A stretch of 64,000 nt of DNA, from assembly GCA_023053545.1 (NCBI GenBank), contig JAKZAN010000005.1, positions 11,594,001 through 11,658,000 of the forward strand. The letters are read 5' to 3'. How positions within the stretch are numbered: position 1 is the stretch's first letter; each line of letters begins with the position of its first letter. A program made the translations under genes and the position numbers. This DNA comes from Lepidurus packardi. Its lineage: Eukaryota; Arthropoda; Branchiopoda; Notostraca; Triopsidae. The notes beneath the pieces are model-generated. The model saw only the letters and a program-made list of their open reading frames with translations, was not told where the DNA came from and searched no databases. Of the stretch, positions 1 through 13,481 are shown one piece after another.

Positions 1-648
1 AGAAACTACTTTTTTGATTCAACAATACATTTTCTCAAATTTATCGAACACGCTTTGTTGAACATCTTGAAATTCTAGAAAATTTTTCAAAAAATTGCTG
101 CGTTAAACCGAAGCCAAAAATAATAAAAAAAATCCCTTTCATTACTTCCTTCTCTTTTCCTAGTTTCTTTATATTTTCTTCCTTTTACTTCCTGGAAACT
201 ACTTTTTTGATTCAACAATACATTTCCTCAAATGTATCGAACACGCTTTGTTAAACTTCTTGAAATTCTAGAAAAATTTTCAAAAAATTGCTGCGTTAAA
301 CCGAAGCCAAAAATAATACAAAAAAATCCCTTCTCTTTTCCTAGTTTCTTTAGATTTTCTTCTTTTACTTCCTAGAAACTACTTTTTTCCTTCAACAATA
401 CATTTTCTCAAATTTATCGAACACGCTTTGTTAAACATCTTGAAATTCTAGAAAATTTTTCAAAAAATTGCTGCGTTAAACCGAAGCCAAAAATAATACA
501 AAAAAATCCCTTCTCTTTTCCTAGTTTCTTTAGATTTTCTTCTTTTACTTCCTAGAAACTACTTTTTTCCTTCAAGAATACATTTTCTCAAATTTATCGA
601 ACATGCTTTGTTAAACTTCTCGAAATTCTCGAAATTTTTTAAAAAATT
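1..648. repeat. ~180 bp tandem array (about 3.6 copies)
   Basis: Units start near 1, 194, 374 and 554. Each carries the block ending in AAAAAATTGCTGCGTTAAAC and a pyrimidine-rich stretch (CTTCTCTTTTCCTAGTTTC). Copies differ by a few substitutions and small indels. The last copy runs into the splice donor of the exon at 655-762, so the array lies at the 5' end of that gene's intron. It has no coding capacity. Confidence 0.9.
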
Positions 649-654
649 GCTTAC

Positions 655-762
655 GGCATCAATATCCGGAGGGCGAAATTTATTTTGCTCGTCTTCGTCA
701 ACAGCATCTGGGTTGAATTCCACATAACCATTCTGTTGCTCTTGTCCCGGTTCGGCTGCCAT
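655..762 (-). CDS. First coding exon of an unrecognised gene running off the left edge
   Basis: The exon has 36 codons in phase 0, starting MAAEPGQEQQNGYVEF and ending FRPPDIDA, followed by a good donor (GTAAGC, 654-649). The peptide is acidic and polar, with the composition of a real N-terminus. A pyrimidine-rich acceptor-like TTTCTTTCTAG sits just upstream of the ATG, so a 5' UTR intron may end there. An in-frame upstream ATG also exists. The rest of the gene lies to the left of the window. I do not recognise the family. The call rests on the clean ATG-to-donor structure. Confidence 0.5.
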
Positions 763-822
763 ACTGCTAGAAAGAAACCAAGATTGCATTACATCACCTT
801 TCTCGTTACGCTCAAGCAACAC

Positions 823-853
823 CTGATATCATGCGCAACGACATCAAATAATA

Positions 854-884
<31 letters not shown>

Positions 885-3800
885 CTTGATAATAAGCCCG
901 TCCCCTTTAACCGACCCAGTCACGAATTATCCCTTTCCGCATAAATGGCGGACGGCTAACTTCAACGGTCAATAGCCCCTTGTTCGCCAAAAGACAGGTT
1001 GGTTTTAATGTTTCCATCATGTTGTGATCGAGCCACAATGGAAGCGTCAACAAGAACGCTAAACTGCATACACAATATGCCAGCAAAGTCTGAATAAAAC
1101 TAAAGAAAAAATTGATTGGCAATAGTCCATGGCACGTTTTCCTGCCCTAGTTTTTTTTGTAAGAAAAGGATACAACTTTTTGGACAAACTGAAATTCTTT
1201 TCGGCTGGAAATTGTAGCATGTTTTTCTCAGCTGTGCGCCTGTCCCTTCACATTCTCTGCCTCTCTTCATCTTCCTCCCAGTTTCCTTGCTGGAATTCAA
1301 CGTATTTTTAGGCCTGACGTCACCTGGCTTGTTAGTATGTGTCCCCTTTTTCACTCGCACTCTCTCCTCGCCAGTATTCAATCCACCGTGTCTGGATTAT
1401 TTACCATTCTAATCCCATCAAAAACGCACTAAGGCATGCTTAGACTACCCAATGAGCTCTCTCCCTACGCTAGCGTCATCCAATATTGTCCCCATCTCTA
1501 CTACGTCATTCTACCCCTCAAATGCACGACAATCAATTCCCCTCCCTTTTCGAAACTCAAACGCTAACTTTTCATAACAGAAACTGAAACCAATCATGAA
1601 CTTTAGGGACCCGTGTTACAGAACTACCAACAACGTAGTTTGGTGTTTACACAACCATTTGATTGTACAGTTGATTCTAATGGCTTTCTTTCCAAGTTTA
1701 AAACGCTGCACTTGATCAACAATGAAACTACATCTCTATGTCCTTCATATTCCGCAGTACCAAGCACTTAGGGTAAGGAAGAACTAAAAACGAGCCAAAA
1801 CTCATCAACAATGAACCGGTGTGACTAATTCAACCTTTCCAGAGTGCAGACTAGTGAAAACTGGTCAATAATGAATGCATTCTGTCCGTTTCTCATCAAC
1901 AATGATTTTTCTGAGACTAATTGTCCATTCGCGAACACACTTGTAGCAATGATGACAATAAAGACTGGCAATGAAAAAGATCCTTCAATTGTTTATTATT
2001 CCCAGCTTTTGAGCTTTCCAAGCGAACGATGCTTTATGACACAAGGATGTCAATATGGTAGATTGTATTGATTTCAATACACAGATACTGTCTAAGAAAC
2101 ACTTTGTAATTGAAATTGCTTGAGATTACGTTCGACGATTTGAGATCGGATCGTTTTACGTTTCCACGAATCGATTGGCAGCTGCTAATGTGAAAATAAT
2201 GCCTAGCAATTACTTCACGCTCAGCAATGAATCCTAACTCGAAAACAACGATCAATATTGAATTCTCGTGAATGGGATTGTCTTGTTTCCACTCTAACCT
2301 TTTGAAGCCTTCCTATGCCTCTAGGCCTTTAGGTGAAAATAGCCCCAAGTGACCAAACAATCTATTGTAGACCTAAATTGGTGCCTTCCGCTGCACGTAA
2401 GAAGGGCATTAAAGGCTCAAACCAAAAGGGGAAAACAATCCAGGAACTAGTCTCCATCTACACGCTTTCAATTCGTCATCCAGACCTCAAATAGACCCAA
2501 AACAGCCTGGACTACATTTATGTAAAAACTGAGGCTTTTTCGCAATAGGTTGCATGGAGCGGTTTGTCTGTTTCTCTCTGCGGTTGAATACCAAAAGGCC
2601 AGCGTGGGTTGTCCATGACATGTTAATCCTTTGCTTTTCTCAAGAAGGCGTTGCAATACAAGAGAACTAAACGAAAGCGTAGGCGAATGAACTTCAATTT
2701 GCTCTTTAACGTTTAACTGTCGAGTTTCATTAGCGATGTATTCAGAGCCCAGTGCCTGCCGTTGATAACGAATTGTTTTCCACTTCAATTAGACGCAATG
2801 TGGCTATCGCCACTCCAATTGTCGAACAAGCACAACGGATTTTCGCTGGGGTTGATGGAGTGAAATGGAAAGCGAACGCAGGCCAAAGTTACATTTAAAC
2901 GACCCACAACCGGTTTTGATGTCACTTTTTTCCGACTAGCGGTCCAACACGATTCGGATTTTCATGCGGCGCTGATAAAAACAGAGGCAGGATATTCTAT
3001 TACCATTTCGTCTAGTGATTAAACCTCCGTTTCATAACCAAACTGTGCTAAGTGCGCTTAACTAGTAACTTACGTGGATAAACTTGAGACTTTTGCACTT
3101 TTTACGGTTACACAAAGATAGTACTGTGAATCTTTCCAACTTCTTTCTTATTATTCTAATAAAATTACAATCTTGACCACATTTCAATAACTATGACTCA
3201 AGAAATTGCTACTGCAGAATTCTGGAGTACATTTTCTCGAGAATTTTTGGAAATTAAGCAAAATTAAGTGGAAATCTTGAACATGAAGCTTCTCAACTTG
3301 GAAAGATACACAGGAACATCACTGTCTACGTTTATCTGCGTTGTGTGCTGTTCTTGTATCTTGTTGTTTGAAGTTATTATATGAATAAAAAATGAAAAAA
3401 ATAACCACTTGAGTAATTAAGCGGAAACGCCCTGGAATCTTCTCGCCAAAAAGGAAAAAACAGCTCTATCTCGCCCTGAAAGCGCCTGTCTTTGTACTGG
3501 CCACGGTGTTGGGTCAAAAAATTGCGACTAGTAGTGATATAATGAACAGGTAGCGCAAGCGCGGTGCAATTAATGAATAATACAGCTTTTTGATCTTTGG
3601 CAATGGGCAAAACTTACGGACTTCAATTCGTTTAAACTGGTTTTTCCTTATCTTTTTTAACGGTGCAGTAGCTTCGAACGTGAGATCGTACACCTAAAAT
3701 TCTGATAAAGAATGTAAAAAAGAAGCGGCACTTTTTAGTTTGAATTGAAGAAGTACTTGGATTTGTAACTGGGAGAGAATTATCGCCGATGACCTTTTGA

Positions 3801-4628
3801 CTCTTATTCCTTGGCCGAAATAAGTTTGGCCCTAACCTTTTGCTTTGAACTAAACAAACTTATGGATAAGACATCTGAAATATCAGTTTTAGGTAAACAG
3901 ACGCTTTTAAGGGAGAAAAAGTTGGTAAACTAAACGAGTTTGGAAGCTACTTCTCTGTTGTTTGCCAAAATGCCAGGACACACCCAACGCCCAAGACTTT
4001 CGCCGGTATATGTCTGGTTTAAAGCGTTGGAAATAGTGTTGAGAATCGTATTTTAAGCACGGGAATTAAGGTTAAATAGGAAGGAATGAGTTACTTGGGT
4101 TTCCGTATCCTTAGCACCACTTAAAAACACCTTTTTACCTCTACAAATCACTGAAATACCATGAAGCTGCACTGAGTCGGTGTTACTGATCGCCGGCCAT
4201 GTTAACGTGAATACAACGTTGCCCGATTTTATCCAGAGTTGGATATTCTTAATACATATTCTTGACTTAACAAGTCTTGATCACATTAAGTCAAGTTCAT
4301 GAAAATTAATTATTATATTATACTAAAATTGGTAGAGCATTTTAGGGATGGTGTTCGTGTAATCCATAAATATGTTTTGGCAATGCTGGTTCAATTCAGG
4401 CGGCAAATTCAAAATCAAACATGATAAAATTTGAAAAGGTAAGTACGAAACATAGAAAAGGGAGGAAGAGTTAGAAGTTTAGCAACGGGCTCGAGAGAAA
4501 ATTGAGATCAGTAAACCCTTTTTTGCACAACAGGACAAAATTCAGAAGTTTCAGACTGACGAGAAAATCAGCAAAATAAGATTGCACACGGTTGTTGTCG
4601 ATTCGTGTTGTGAGTTTTAACTTCCATA
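823..4628. other. Intergenic region without a supported gene
   Basis: Open frames here are short, lack splice support and look like chance. Visible features are a homopolymer A run at about 861-884 and a recurring ATCAACAATGA-like word near 1717, 1803, 1866 and 1894. I see no RNA gene or domain. Confidence 0.6.
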
Positions 4629-6586
4629 TTAACTCTCGTCCATGGTTTCACCATCAACCTACAAAGACAATTGTATTAAGATCATTATTTTTAACGTAGA
4701 TTTTAACACAGCTATTTGTAACACTAACTGTAGTATTTAAAAAAATATAAAATCTATAACAAATTAATTTTAATTACCGCTAAAGGATAGACGAAGGTAA
4801 GAGCTTCATCTTTTTCATGACGATTGTCAGCTACGCAGATATAACCGCCCATGTCAGCCCACTCTAATTTTCGAATGATCAAATCACCCGTCACGAGAAC
4901 CTGCGAAAAACAGTACATTAAATACCACGCCATAATCGAAAGCACAGTAAATATCAGATCATATTCCCCATGTTATTGCAAGTCATCATTGACAACATGT
5001 TTACAAGCGTTAGCCGCAGGGTACAACGGCCTGCTAAATTTGAAAGCTTTAGGTCATAGCAACTACATTGATTGCGAAGGTCCTAAGGCCAGACGCTATC
5101 AAGCGGAGTTGCCAAGATGATATAGAAATGCTTTTTAGAATACAGCAGTTAAATTACTTCATATTTTGGTCCATCTTTCAGAACCTCTCGATCCTCATTC
5201 AACCACGTAATTTCAGGTCGAGGAATGCCGGTTGCTCTGCACGTCAAAATGGCGTCTCTACCAGATTGCTCGACGTACGTACTTGTTGACATGTAGATTC
5301 TGATAGGAAGCAATCCACGTCGCGGGAAGTTACAAGCAGTTCGGTTAAAGCCTGTTTTACATGAATAATTAACCATTCAAACTAATGTAACTTACTGCAT
5401 ATTACTGTTTATTTACCAAATACAAATAGTATTACCTTGTATTCTGACGTAAGTACTTGATACCACGCGCTCGAAAGAAGTTTCTCCCACGCAAGTGTAG
5501 ATGGCTTCTGCCGCCTCGGATAGACAAGGGATATATAGACGTGATCGGGTACTTGCTAATCCAGATTTGGGTATTTGTGTATCGCCTTCCATTTTGTTAG
5601 AAGCTTCGATTTCAAAGGGAGTCTGTAGCAAGAAAAAACAGTGAAAACCGCATATATAAACAAACAAATGTCATGGAACTCTACACCTTTTCTACAGGTG
5701 ACCCTAAAGAGCTTCTACATACCTCAGGGATCGGTTTCCCATTTTTGAGCCAGTAGACAGCAGGAGGCGGATTACCGCTTACCTCGCAAGCCAAATCTAA
5801 ATCTTCCTGTGCTGCTATTGCAATTTCGATTGGTGGCGCATTTTGGATTCGAAGGAATCCCCGCGGTTGAGGTTTCGATTCGGAAGATCCTATCAATAAT
5901 ACAATACTTAATAATTAATAATGCATTACCATCAACCCCTTTTGTCCTCTAGTTTAAAATCTAATTTCCCTTTCCTTACCTGATGGTCCCGCCCTTGTCT
6001 TTCTCGCTTCAACAAGTTCCTGGTACTGCTTCAAATTGCCAGCTCTCTACGAAAAGGAGAAGTGCAAATAAAAAAAAATCGAATAATTGATGATGTGCTG
6101 CCATGAAGACGGATTTTGCTAAAACTCGGTCCCTTTCTGCACCAAGTTGTAAACATGACCATTAATCAAGCTTTTTTATCGGCACCGCTAGCTTCGGTTC
6201 CCTCGTTGCCAGCAAAATTCGCCAGTATTGAGTTTTTAAAAGAAAATTTCGCGGATTTGAACCTTTCGTCTCCTTTTCCCAAGAACTCGTAGACTAAGGT
6301 TTCCTTATTCCTTGAGTTTTCTTTCCCTGTTTTTGCACGACCATATGATCCAAACTTATCAGTCAAACAAACACCGAAGAAGCCTGAGTATTTACACTTC
6401 AAATTCAAACAATCTGATAAAAGCTCACGATAAGTCACGTTGCATTCATAGGATACAGAACGATACCTTAGTGATACACTTAAAAAGTACACAATGACTT
6501 ACCCACGAGTGACTCCGTAACGGTAGGCGCGCACCTTGGCTGCAGGTCCAACATATTACAACTCCGAAAATCAGCAGCAATCTCAT
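4629..6586 (-). CDS. ImpL2: ImpL2-like secreted two-Ig-domain insulin/IGF-binding protein
   Basis: Seven exons join in phase: 6586-6503, 6046-5980, 5889-5723, 5622-5436, 5351-5158, 4900-4778, 4658-4629 (852 nt, 283 residues; fly ImpL2 is about 267). Residues 1-18 form a signal peptide (MRLLLIFGVVICWTCSQG). Ig domain 1 has the Cys pair LDLACEVSG..IYTCVGE with the Trp of VYWLKNGKPIP. Ig domain 2 has AILTCRATG..GYICVAD with ITWLNEDREV. The end, TFVYPLA plus an acidic tail, fits the YPL ending of the ImpL2/zig group. ImpL2 proteins bind insulin-like peptides outside the cell and damp insulin signalling. The last exon (10 codons including stop) is inferred from a GCG/GTAATT donor and a TTTGTAG acceptor. 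Reading through instead gives a different short tail. Confidence 0.88.
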
Positions 6587-8505
6587 GATACTAATAAAGA
6601 AAAATTAATTAGAAAAAAGTTCTTCCGCAAGCTTTACTTCATGAATGTTATTTTGGGGTATTGGATTTGGTTTTCGCGTGCTTTACCTTAAGCAATAACT
6701 TGAGGATCCGACTGAAAACAATGAAACAGATCCGACGTTTATCTGCAGATATTTGGCTGGAAGTCTGTATGTACTCTGTCGAGATCTACGAAACAACTAT
6801 CTTGAGATCCAATGTGCAAGTTTGATAATGTTGGATTTGAGCTAAAACACTGGCACTTTGCGGCCCACAACGGTCCTTTTAAAGGGTTGGTCCTCCCCGA
6901 AAACGTGTAAGCTCTGCGCGTTGGGTGCTACGGTTTGGTACTATGTCCTGCCAGTGAAGTCGTATACGAGCCGGAGCAGAAATACAATTTCTGTTCAGCA
7001 ATACGTCACTGCGGGGAACCATGAATGAGCCACTTTATCCAGTCAATCGCTACCTTTCTTTTTTTTGACTACATTTCCTTTATTTGGGACAATTCGTCCT
7101 TTGCCAAAGCAGCAGGGATACCTTATAACACAGTGTATTGGATTGATCAGGGTACCCTGATGAAACCATTCCGTCCGCAATTAACCATATGCAGAAAAAA
7201 CTATGCGTCCCATTCTTATAGAACGCTATCGGTAGTGCAACGTGCAGTGCACATTCTGGGAACTGGATGCTCTACTGCAATAAGACCCTATGGGCAAAGG
7301 TTTTCACTACGATTGCTTGCAAAGAGGCCCCCGAGCCACGATCCTCTTTTGGAGAAAATTTGTGTTTTTCCAAGTATGGACCGTGTATGTTTAGGTATTT
7401 CGTGTCCTAACTACAATTTTTTGTAGGTCTGAAGGTTGAGATAAGCTGAATGGGGCTTGTAGTACGCTTTTCTCCTTTATTGGGCGATAAAACAGCGTGC
7501 ATATTTATACTACCAGTACCCTAAAATAAGATAAGTATAACAGAGTTGCTGATTGTGCTTAAATAGACTCGACTTCTACTAGAAATGGGTACCGAACCCA
7601 TAGCAATCTAACGCACCAATTGCAGGCTTTTGCTTACCGAAGCGACACGACCGGAAACGGTTTGAACTGATGAACTCGAACTGTACTCTCATATTGCAGA
7701 GTTTCTCTTGAAAGGTTCATAAACAAAGTGTGAATACTGCGTAAAAGTTGGTATCCTGTATATGCGTAGGCTAAGTAGACAAGTTAGCATGTAAACAAAC
7801 CTTATATTCCCCAGAAAAGACCATACGACGATGCGGTTTTTATCTTAAGTGTCCTTAACCTGTTTCAGGATCTCCCATTTCTTTCCTTTTTTTGTTTTTA
7901 CTTCAAGCAAGTCGTAAAGGGACAGAATACGAGAGTTATAAATAGGAATGGCTTGGATTACTGTAAACTACGTCGCTTTCCAAGAGCATTTTGGCTAAAC
8001 GGAATCCGACGTTATGGGTTAAGAAGAGTTCAAGACTTTCCCGAAGAGTCAGCGAATTCCTGCTTCTATATATCAAGACAAACACCCGTTCATTCCTTTG
8101 TTCATTGTTTATGTTTCACGTGACATTAGTGCGCAAGTGATGATGAGACTGGTCCAAATTTCCCCACACTCTCAGTTTCCTTGCATTCCAATATATTAAG
8201 CCATTACTTTTGTCAAATACTGAACCAAACCAAAGGGCATCAAGGACTTTTACAATCAAGCTTTGTTTTTTGTTTTGTGGTTGTAAGTTAGATCCGAAAA
8301 AGGAAGACATGAAAAGAAACACACGCAGATTAAGAAAAAGCTAGGCACAATTTGCAAGAATATCCCCCGTAGTACAGTTAAACTGATTGGAAACCATATC
8401 ATATAAGCTCACAATCACATAAGACAACCACAAATAAAATAAAAATCAAATGAATACAATCATAAGGCCGTTTGTTGCCCTCTGTTTTGTTCTTAAGTCC
8501 GTCGT
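6587..8505. other. Intergenic region between ImpL2 and WDR1
   Basis: This is the upstream region of the ImpL2-like gene and the downstream region of WDR1. The longest open frame (7025-7426, +) has no recognisable domain or splice context and I do not call it. No RNA gene was seen. Confidence 0.55.
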
Positions 8506-11500
8506 TTAGTGAGGAAAGTTCTTGATTTCCCATAATTTCGTGTTGCAATCTTGACCCACTGACGCCAAAGTTTCATTGTCGACCCACACTACGCGCGTAA
8601 TCTGACTTTGAGGGTGAGCATCTAAGGGGAAAGTAAACAAACAGAATTAGCGCACCTTCAACTGCAAAGCCATCTCAAAATCGAACAAAAAGTGCCCACA
8701 TAAACAAACAAGGCTAACTCACTTAAGAACGAAACAAAACTAGAAAAACTCGCTTAAAAATCGAACGTAAATAAACTAATTCAGTTAAGAATCGACCCCA
8801 AACAAAGAAATTCACTTGAAAATCGAACAAAAACAAAGAAAATCGATTAAAAGTCGAACAAAAACAAAGAAATTCACTTAAAAATCGAACAAATAATGTA
8901 AACAAAACCGGCAAAACGTAAACATACACCAACTCCAACGATGTAAACTAACCCTACAATGAACCCTATTGGAACTCAAAACTAACCAAACTGACTAAAA
9001 ACTATTGGAACACAATTCACTTAAAAATCCACCAAAAACAAAGAAAATCGATTAAAAGTCGAACAAAAACAAAGAAATTCACTTAAAAATCGAACAAATA
9101 ATGTAAACAAAACCGGCAAAACGTAAACATAAACAAACTCCAACGATGTAAACTAACCCTACAATGAACCCTATTGGAAAAACTAACTAAAAACTAAGCA
9201 AACTGACTAAAAACTATTGGAACCCAAACTAAGAAAACAGTAATAGTCTGCCTGCATTCCGCAAGAAAATCTGTAAAATTTCAGAGCAATTTTAAATGCT
9301 TGCCCATAAAGGCTAAGCGAAAAAGTGGTGATGCCAACTCGCGGTTTGCATCTCATTTCCGTCGCCTCAGATGGGAACATAAGCTGATACACAATTTCCT
9401 CTTACTTTTGATAATTAAATGCTTGTTCGGCTTCTCGACGCTCCAGATAATGAGGGACGTGTCCAAACTTCCGGAAGCAACCAAGAGTGAATTGGGACTC
9501 CACGCAATGCAATTCACTTTGGCCGAATGGAAGCCCCATTCTTCATTGGACAACAGCTAGATCAATCACCCAGGATTTCGGGAAAACAAAAACGGACTGT
9601 TATTGTACCTTTCTGAGATCAAGGGGTAAAAGAGGGACAGAGAGAAAGAGAGAGAGACGAGGGGGGTTTTCGACCATATTGAGGCCCTGTTTTACCTCAT
9701 AGCCCGGCAGACGGTAGCAAATCACTCTGCGATTTGCATCTGAAGCCACCATGTATTGGTAATCCGGGGAAAAAGCCACATCCGTAATGGGTCCCGAGTG
9801 AGGCAATTCCACACGAGGGGTCAACTGGCCCCCAGATAACACATACACGTGCACCTATATAAACATTCCAACCCTTTTAGACTCCCCGAAACTCCTCTTT
9901 AAAAGTCAAATAAATAAATAAAATAAAAAAACAGGAACAACAATTGGTAAAACGAGAAATAAAGGAACCTTATGGTCAGACCCGCCCACTACTACGTCAG
10001 GATGATGGCCATTGATGGCCGCAGAAGTTGCTTCGTAATTGATACTCAAGCTAGAAACCGTACGTCCATTTTCGACCACCACAATCTATAAACGAGATAC
10101 AAATGGGAGGTAAAAGGAAGGAAATGGAGCTAAATTTCATGATCAGGGATAGAGAGTGGAGTGACAAACCTCTTTCATGCAAGGAACAATGATCGTTTTG
10201 TCAGCCGCGGCCAGGCCACGTGGTTGGGAAGACAATTTGAGGTCCATTTGTGTGTAAGACTTGGTGAGCGTGTTGATTTCTTTGACGGAGTCGTCAAAAC
10301 CGCACGTGAAAACGGATTCCCCGACAGTGACCATGCCGTTGATCTGGTTGCCATGTCCCACGCCGCTAATACGCTCGTTTTCACCTAGATGTAAACGGAA
10401 AAAGAACTTTCTTTAACGCTTAACGATCTTTTGATCAATCAAAATCGTGAAAATTGTCCTTCTAAGAGTCTAACACTCTGCTTCGATGCTTTCTATAGGA
10501 TTTTCTAAGGAAATATCCCCCAAAATCTCTCAATTCTACGAGATTTTAGCGTAAATTATATAGATTTCAGATAAAAATTGAATTTTCTTCTATTTATTCT
10601 GAGAATCTGAATCTGAGATTATTTCATTAAAAATCAATTTTCTTCCCCTTATTTGCAGGAATCTGAGATTCTTTGATTAAAAATTGAATCGTCTTCTACT
10701 TATTTGCAAAAATCTGAAATTATAAAAAGCTTTAAAAAAAATTATGAAAAACTTAATTTTCTTCTACGTATTTGCAGGAATCTGGGATTCTTTGATTAAA
10801 AATTGAATTGTGTTCTACTTATTTGCAAAAATCTGAAATTATAAAAAACTTTAAAAAAAAATTACGAAAAACTTCATTTTCTTCTACGTATTTGCAGGAA
10901 TCTGGGATTCTTTGATTAAAAATTGAATTGTGTTCAACTTATTTGCAAAAATCTGAAATTATAAAAAACTTAAAAAAAAAATATGAAAAACTTCATTTTC
11001 TTCTACGTATTTGCAGGAATCTGGGATTCATTGATTGGAAATGACAGAAACGGAGCTTGCTTTTATGACTTTTACCTGTGGCTATGTCCCACATGGTAAC
11101 GTAACCATCGTGTGAGCCCGTAAACAAGGAATTCCGATCCGCACTTAAGCCCAGGACGGTTATAGGCTTATTGTGGCCCTAAAAAAGATTCTATTATTAA
11201 CCAAACCAGGCGGAACCTACCCCAAATCTCTACCTTGACAATACGCAAAGGCTTGCTGGGGTTGTTCACGTCCAGGTAATTAATGAACCCGCTGAGAGAG
11301 ACGGAAATAACATGCTTGCCTTGCCACAAACACGACACCTAATTTCCGTACACGCATATTTGAATGAACATTAGCCCAAAACAATGTGGCTTCATGTAGT
11401 TTATTTCTAGTTTTACTTGCTGGTCTTCAATTTGAGTTCCCATAACAAATTCCGCCACTTGAGACAAACTTGCAATATCCCATAATTTGCAAGTTTTATC

Positions 11501-13212
11501 GCCCGAGGCAGTCAATAATTGCTTGCTATCAGGACTCCACGCCACCTGCCGCACCCAAAATAAGATAAAGCAACTTCAGACATGGACTTGCGCGAAAAAA
11601 TCAAGGAAATAATCCATTTTACCGCGTAAACTCCCCCTTTATGGGCAGGACTCCCTAATTCGCCTACCAAATCAGCACTTTTGGCGTCATACACAAACAC
11701 TTTGCCGTCAAAACCACCCGAAGCGAAATGATCGCCCGAGGGTGAGTATCTCACCGACTGAACAAAACGTTGATGGTCCTAAAAAAATAAAGAAAAAATT
11801 CTTAATATATTTGTGTACAAATTGAAAATATGATTAAAAATTCAAAATAAAATTCAAAATAAATTCAAAATAAAATTCAAAATAAATTCAAAATAAAATT
11901 CAAAATAAATTCAAAATAAAATTCAAAATAAATTCAACATAAAATTCAAAATAAATTCAACATAAAATTCAAAATAAATTCAAAATAAATTTCAAAATAA
12001 ATTCAAAATAAAATTCAAAATAAAATTCAAACTAAATTCAAAATAAAATTCAAAATAGATTCAAAATAAAATTCAAAATAAATTCAAAATAAAATTCAAA
12101 ATAAATTCAAAATAAAATTCAAAATAAATTCAAAATAAATTCAAAATAAAATTCAAAATAAATTCAAACTAAAATTCAAAATAAATTCAAAATAAATTCA
12201 AAATAAAAAAAAATTAAGAAAAATTGCATAAAATTTGGGAAAGAGTTTACTTGTTTGGTCATCTTGAATTTGAATGGAGGACCTTCGAAGACAGCGACGG
12301 TGTTATCTTCGCTGCCCGTGATAACACGGAAAGGTCGAGTAGGTTTAAAATCACACGAATTAATAGCCTTGGCTTGGCCCATGATGTCTCCATTAGAAGT
12401 ACCCGTATCCACCAAGAAAACATGACCAAATCTGGCACAAAAATGAAGACTTGTTTCAGGATTTTGTACTTTTATATAAGCTAATTGTGCTTTGAAAAAA
12501 GGGTGAAAGTGCTACCGTTCTTTGCCCTCACCAGCCACAACCATTCGCTGGTTATCAGGGCTCCATGCCAAGTCCTTAATAGGTCCAGAGAAAGGTTGGA
12601 GTTCGATTTTGCAGATGTGCTCTTTATTGACTGTATCCCATATTCTAACCTTGCCGGACTGGTCTGGAATCGACATAATAAATGAGTATTAATTCTTTTA
12701 AACCATGTTAGTTCATTAAGAATATTTCTATTTTCATTATTTGCATTAAGAATATGTCGTGAGTCGTTTTTTTACCAGCAGAGGCGATGTAAAAGCCACT
12801 TGGGGAGTACTTGGCCACGTTTACAGCGCAAGAATGTTCAGTATAAGTCTCGGCAATTGAAGGATCCTACGAAAATTCGTTATAATATATAATGCGTTAC
12901 ACAAATTCATTGTTATGCGTAACCTTACATCGATATCACGGATAATTACACTATTGCCGTTAGTGTAGAGGATTTTTTTACCCTTGGGATCTCCTCCAAT
13001 TACAATTGGCTGACCTCGTTGGGTCCTAGGAAGCGTCGCGAGAAGAGTTTCTGTGGAAAGATGTAAGAAAATCTTGCTTTAACGAGGAATCTAAGCAAAC
13101 ATCTAAAGATAACAGCCGGAAGCTACCCATTTTTCTGGGCAAAAACAAGTCCACAAGAATGAACAAGGCAGTTTGGGTACGAAAATAATCACTTACTGCA
13201 AGTGAAAGACAT
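8506..13212 (-). CDS. WDR1: WD-repeat protein 1 / actin-interacting protein 1
   Basis: Fourteen exons join in phase: 13212-13197, 13050-12929, 12866-12776, 12663-12516, 12431-12251, 11778-11623, 11545-11417, 11338-11234, 11178-11076, 10384-10170, 10085-9969, 9854-9696, 9556-9406, 8621-8506 (1,809 nt, 602 residues; human is 606). It follows WDR1 end to end: IIGGDPKG-type start ([15 protein letters not shown]), [66 protein letters not shown]-type blades, and a last blade ending [14 protein letters not shown]1 is a double seven-bladed propeller that speeds actin-filament disassembly together with cofilin. The gene starts 269 bp from BNIP1 on the opposite strand. Three introns carry private tandem repeats (8829-9178, ~10600-11040, ~11826-12206). 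Confidence 0.97.
8829..9178. repeat. Two ~145 bp direct copies in the last WDR1 intron
   Basis: Copies at about 8829-8973 and 9033-9178 share the series CGATTAAAAGTCGAAC, CCGGCAAAACGTAAACAT and CAACGATGTAAACTAACCC in the same order. Shorter AAAATCGAACAAAAAC units lie around them. They lie inside the intron between 9406 and 8621. Confidence 0.85.
10600..11040. repeat. ~123 bp tandem units in WDR1 intron 9
   Basis: About 3.5 units recur, marked by CTACGTATTTGCAGGAATCT and AAATTATAAAAA(G/A)CTT. They lie between the WDR1 exons at 11076 and 10384. Every unit carries TTTGCAG, which reads as an acceptor only on the plus strand, opposite to the gene. Confidence 0.85.
11826..12206. repeat. AATTCAAAATA(A) minisatellite in WDR1 intron 5
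   Basis: About 380 bp are built of 11-13 bp units of the form AAATTCAAAATA with very few substitutions (occasional AACATA, AACTAA). The array fills most of the intron between 12251 and 11778. Confidence 0.95.
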
Positions 13213-13481
13213 CCTGCGAGAGTTTAGAGGCTAAAACTTAATGTAATCACTCAAATAAATGTGTTTTCAAAGTTCACGGAGCCTGGACTGACGGTTTTTA
13301 TTACAGTTGAAAAGCTAACGCCGCTTAATCATCACAGTTATCCCCCACCCACCGGAACCGGAATCTGTGCTACCTTAAAAGGGCAGTTTCTTAGCCCCGC
13401 CTTTGAACCCGAACCGCACTTAACCGTAATTGCGGATTCTGCCTGAGAAATTCATTAAACAAGACACATGTAGCTTGAAAA
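13213..13481. promoter_or_regulatory. Short bidirectional promoter region of WDR1 and BNIP1
   Basis: Only 269 bp separate the two divergent start codons. The stretch holds a C-rich block (CCCCCACCCACC) followed by ACCGGAA, an ETS-like word. No TATA box is obvious on either strand. A shared promoter is inferred from position only. Confidence 0.55.

Noticed and set aside
7025-7426. 133-codon plus-strand frame
   Set aside because: No recognisable domain, no fitting splice sites and mixed composition; probably chance.
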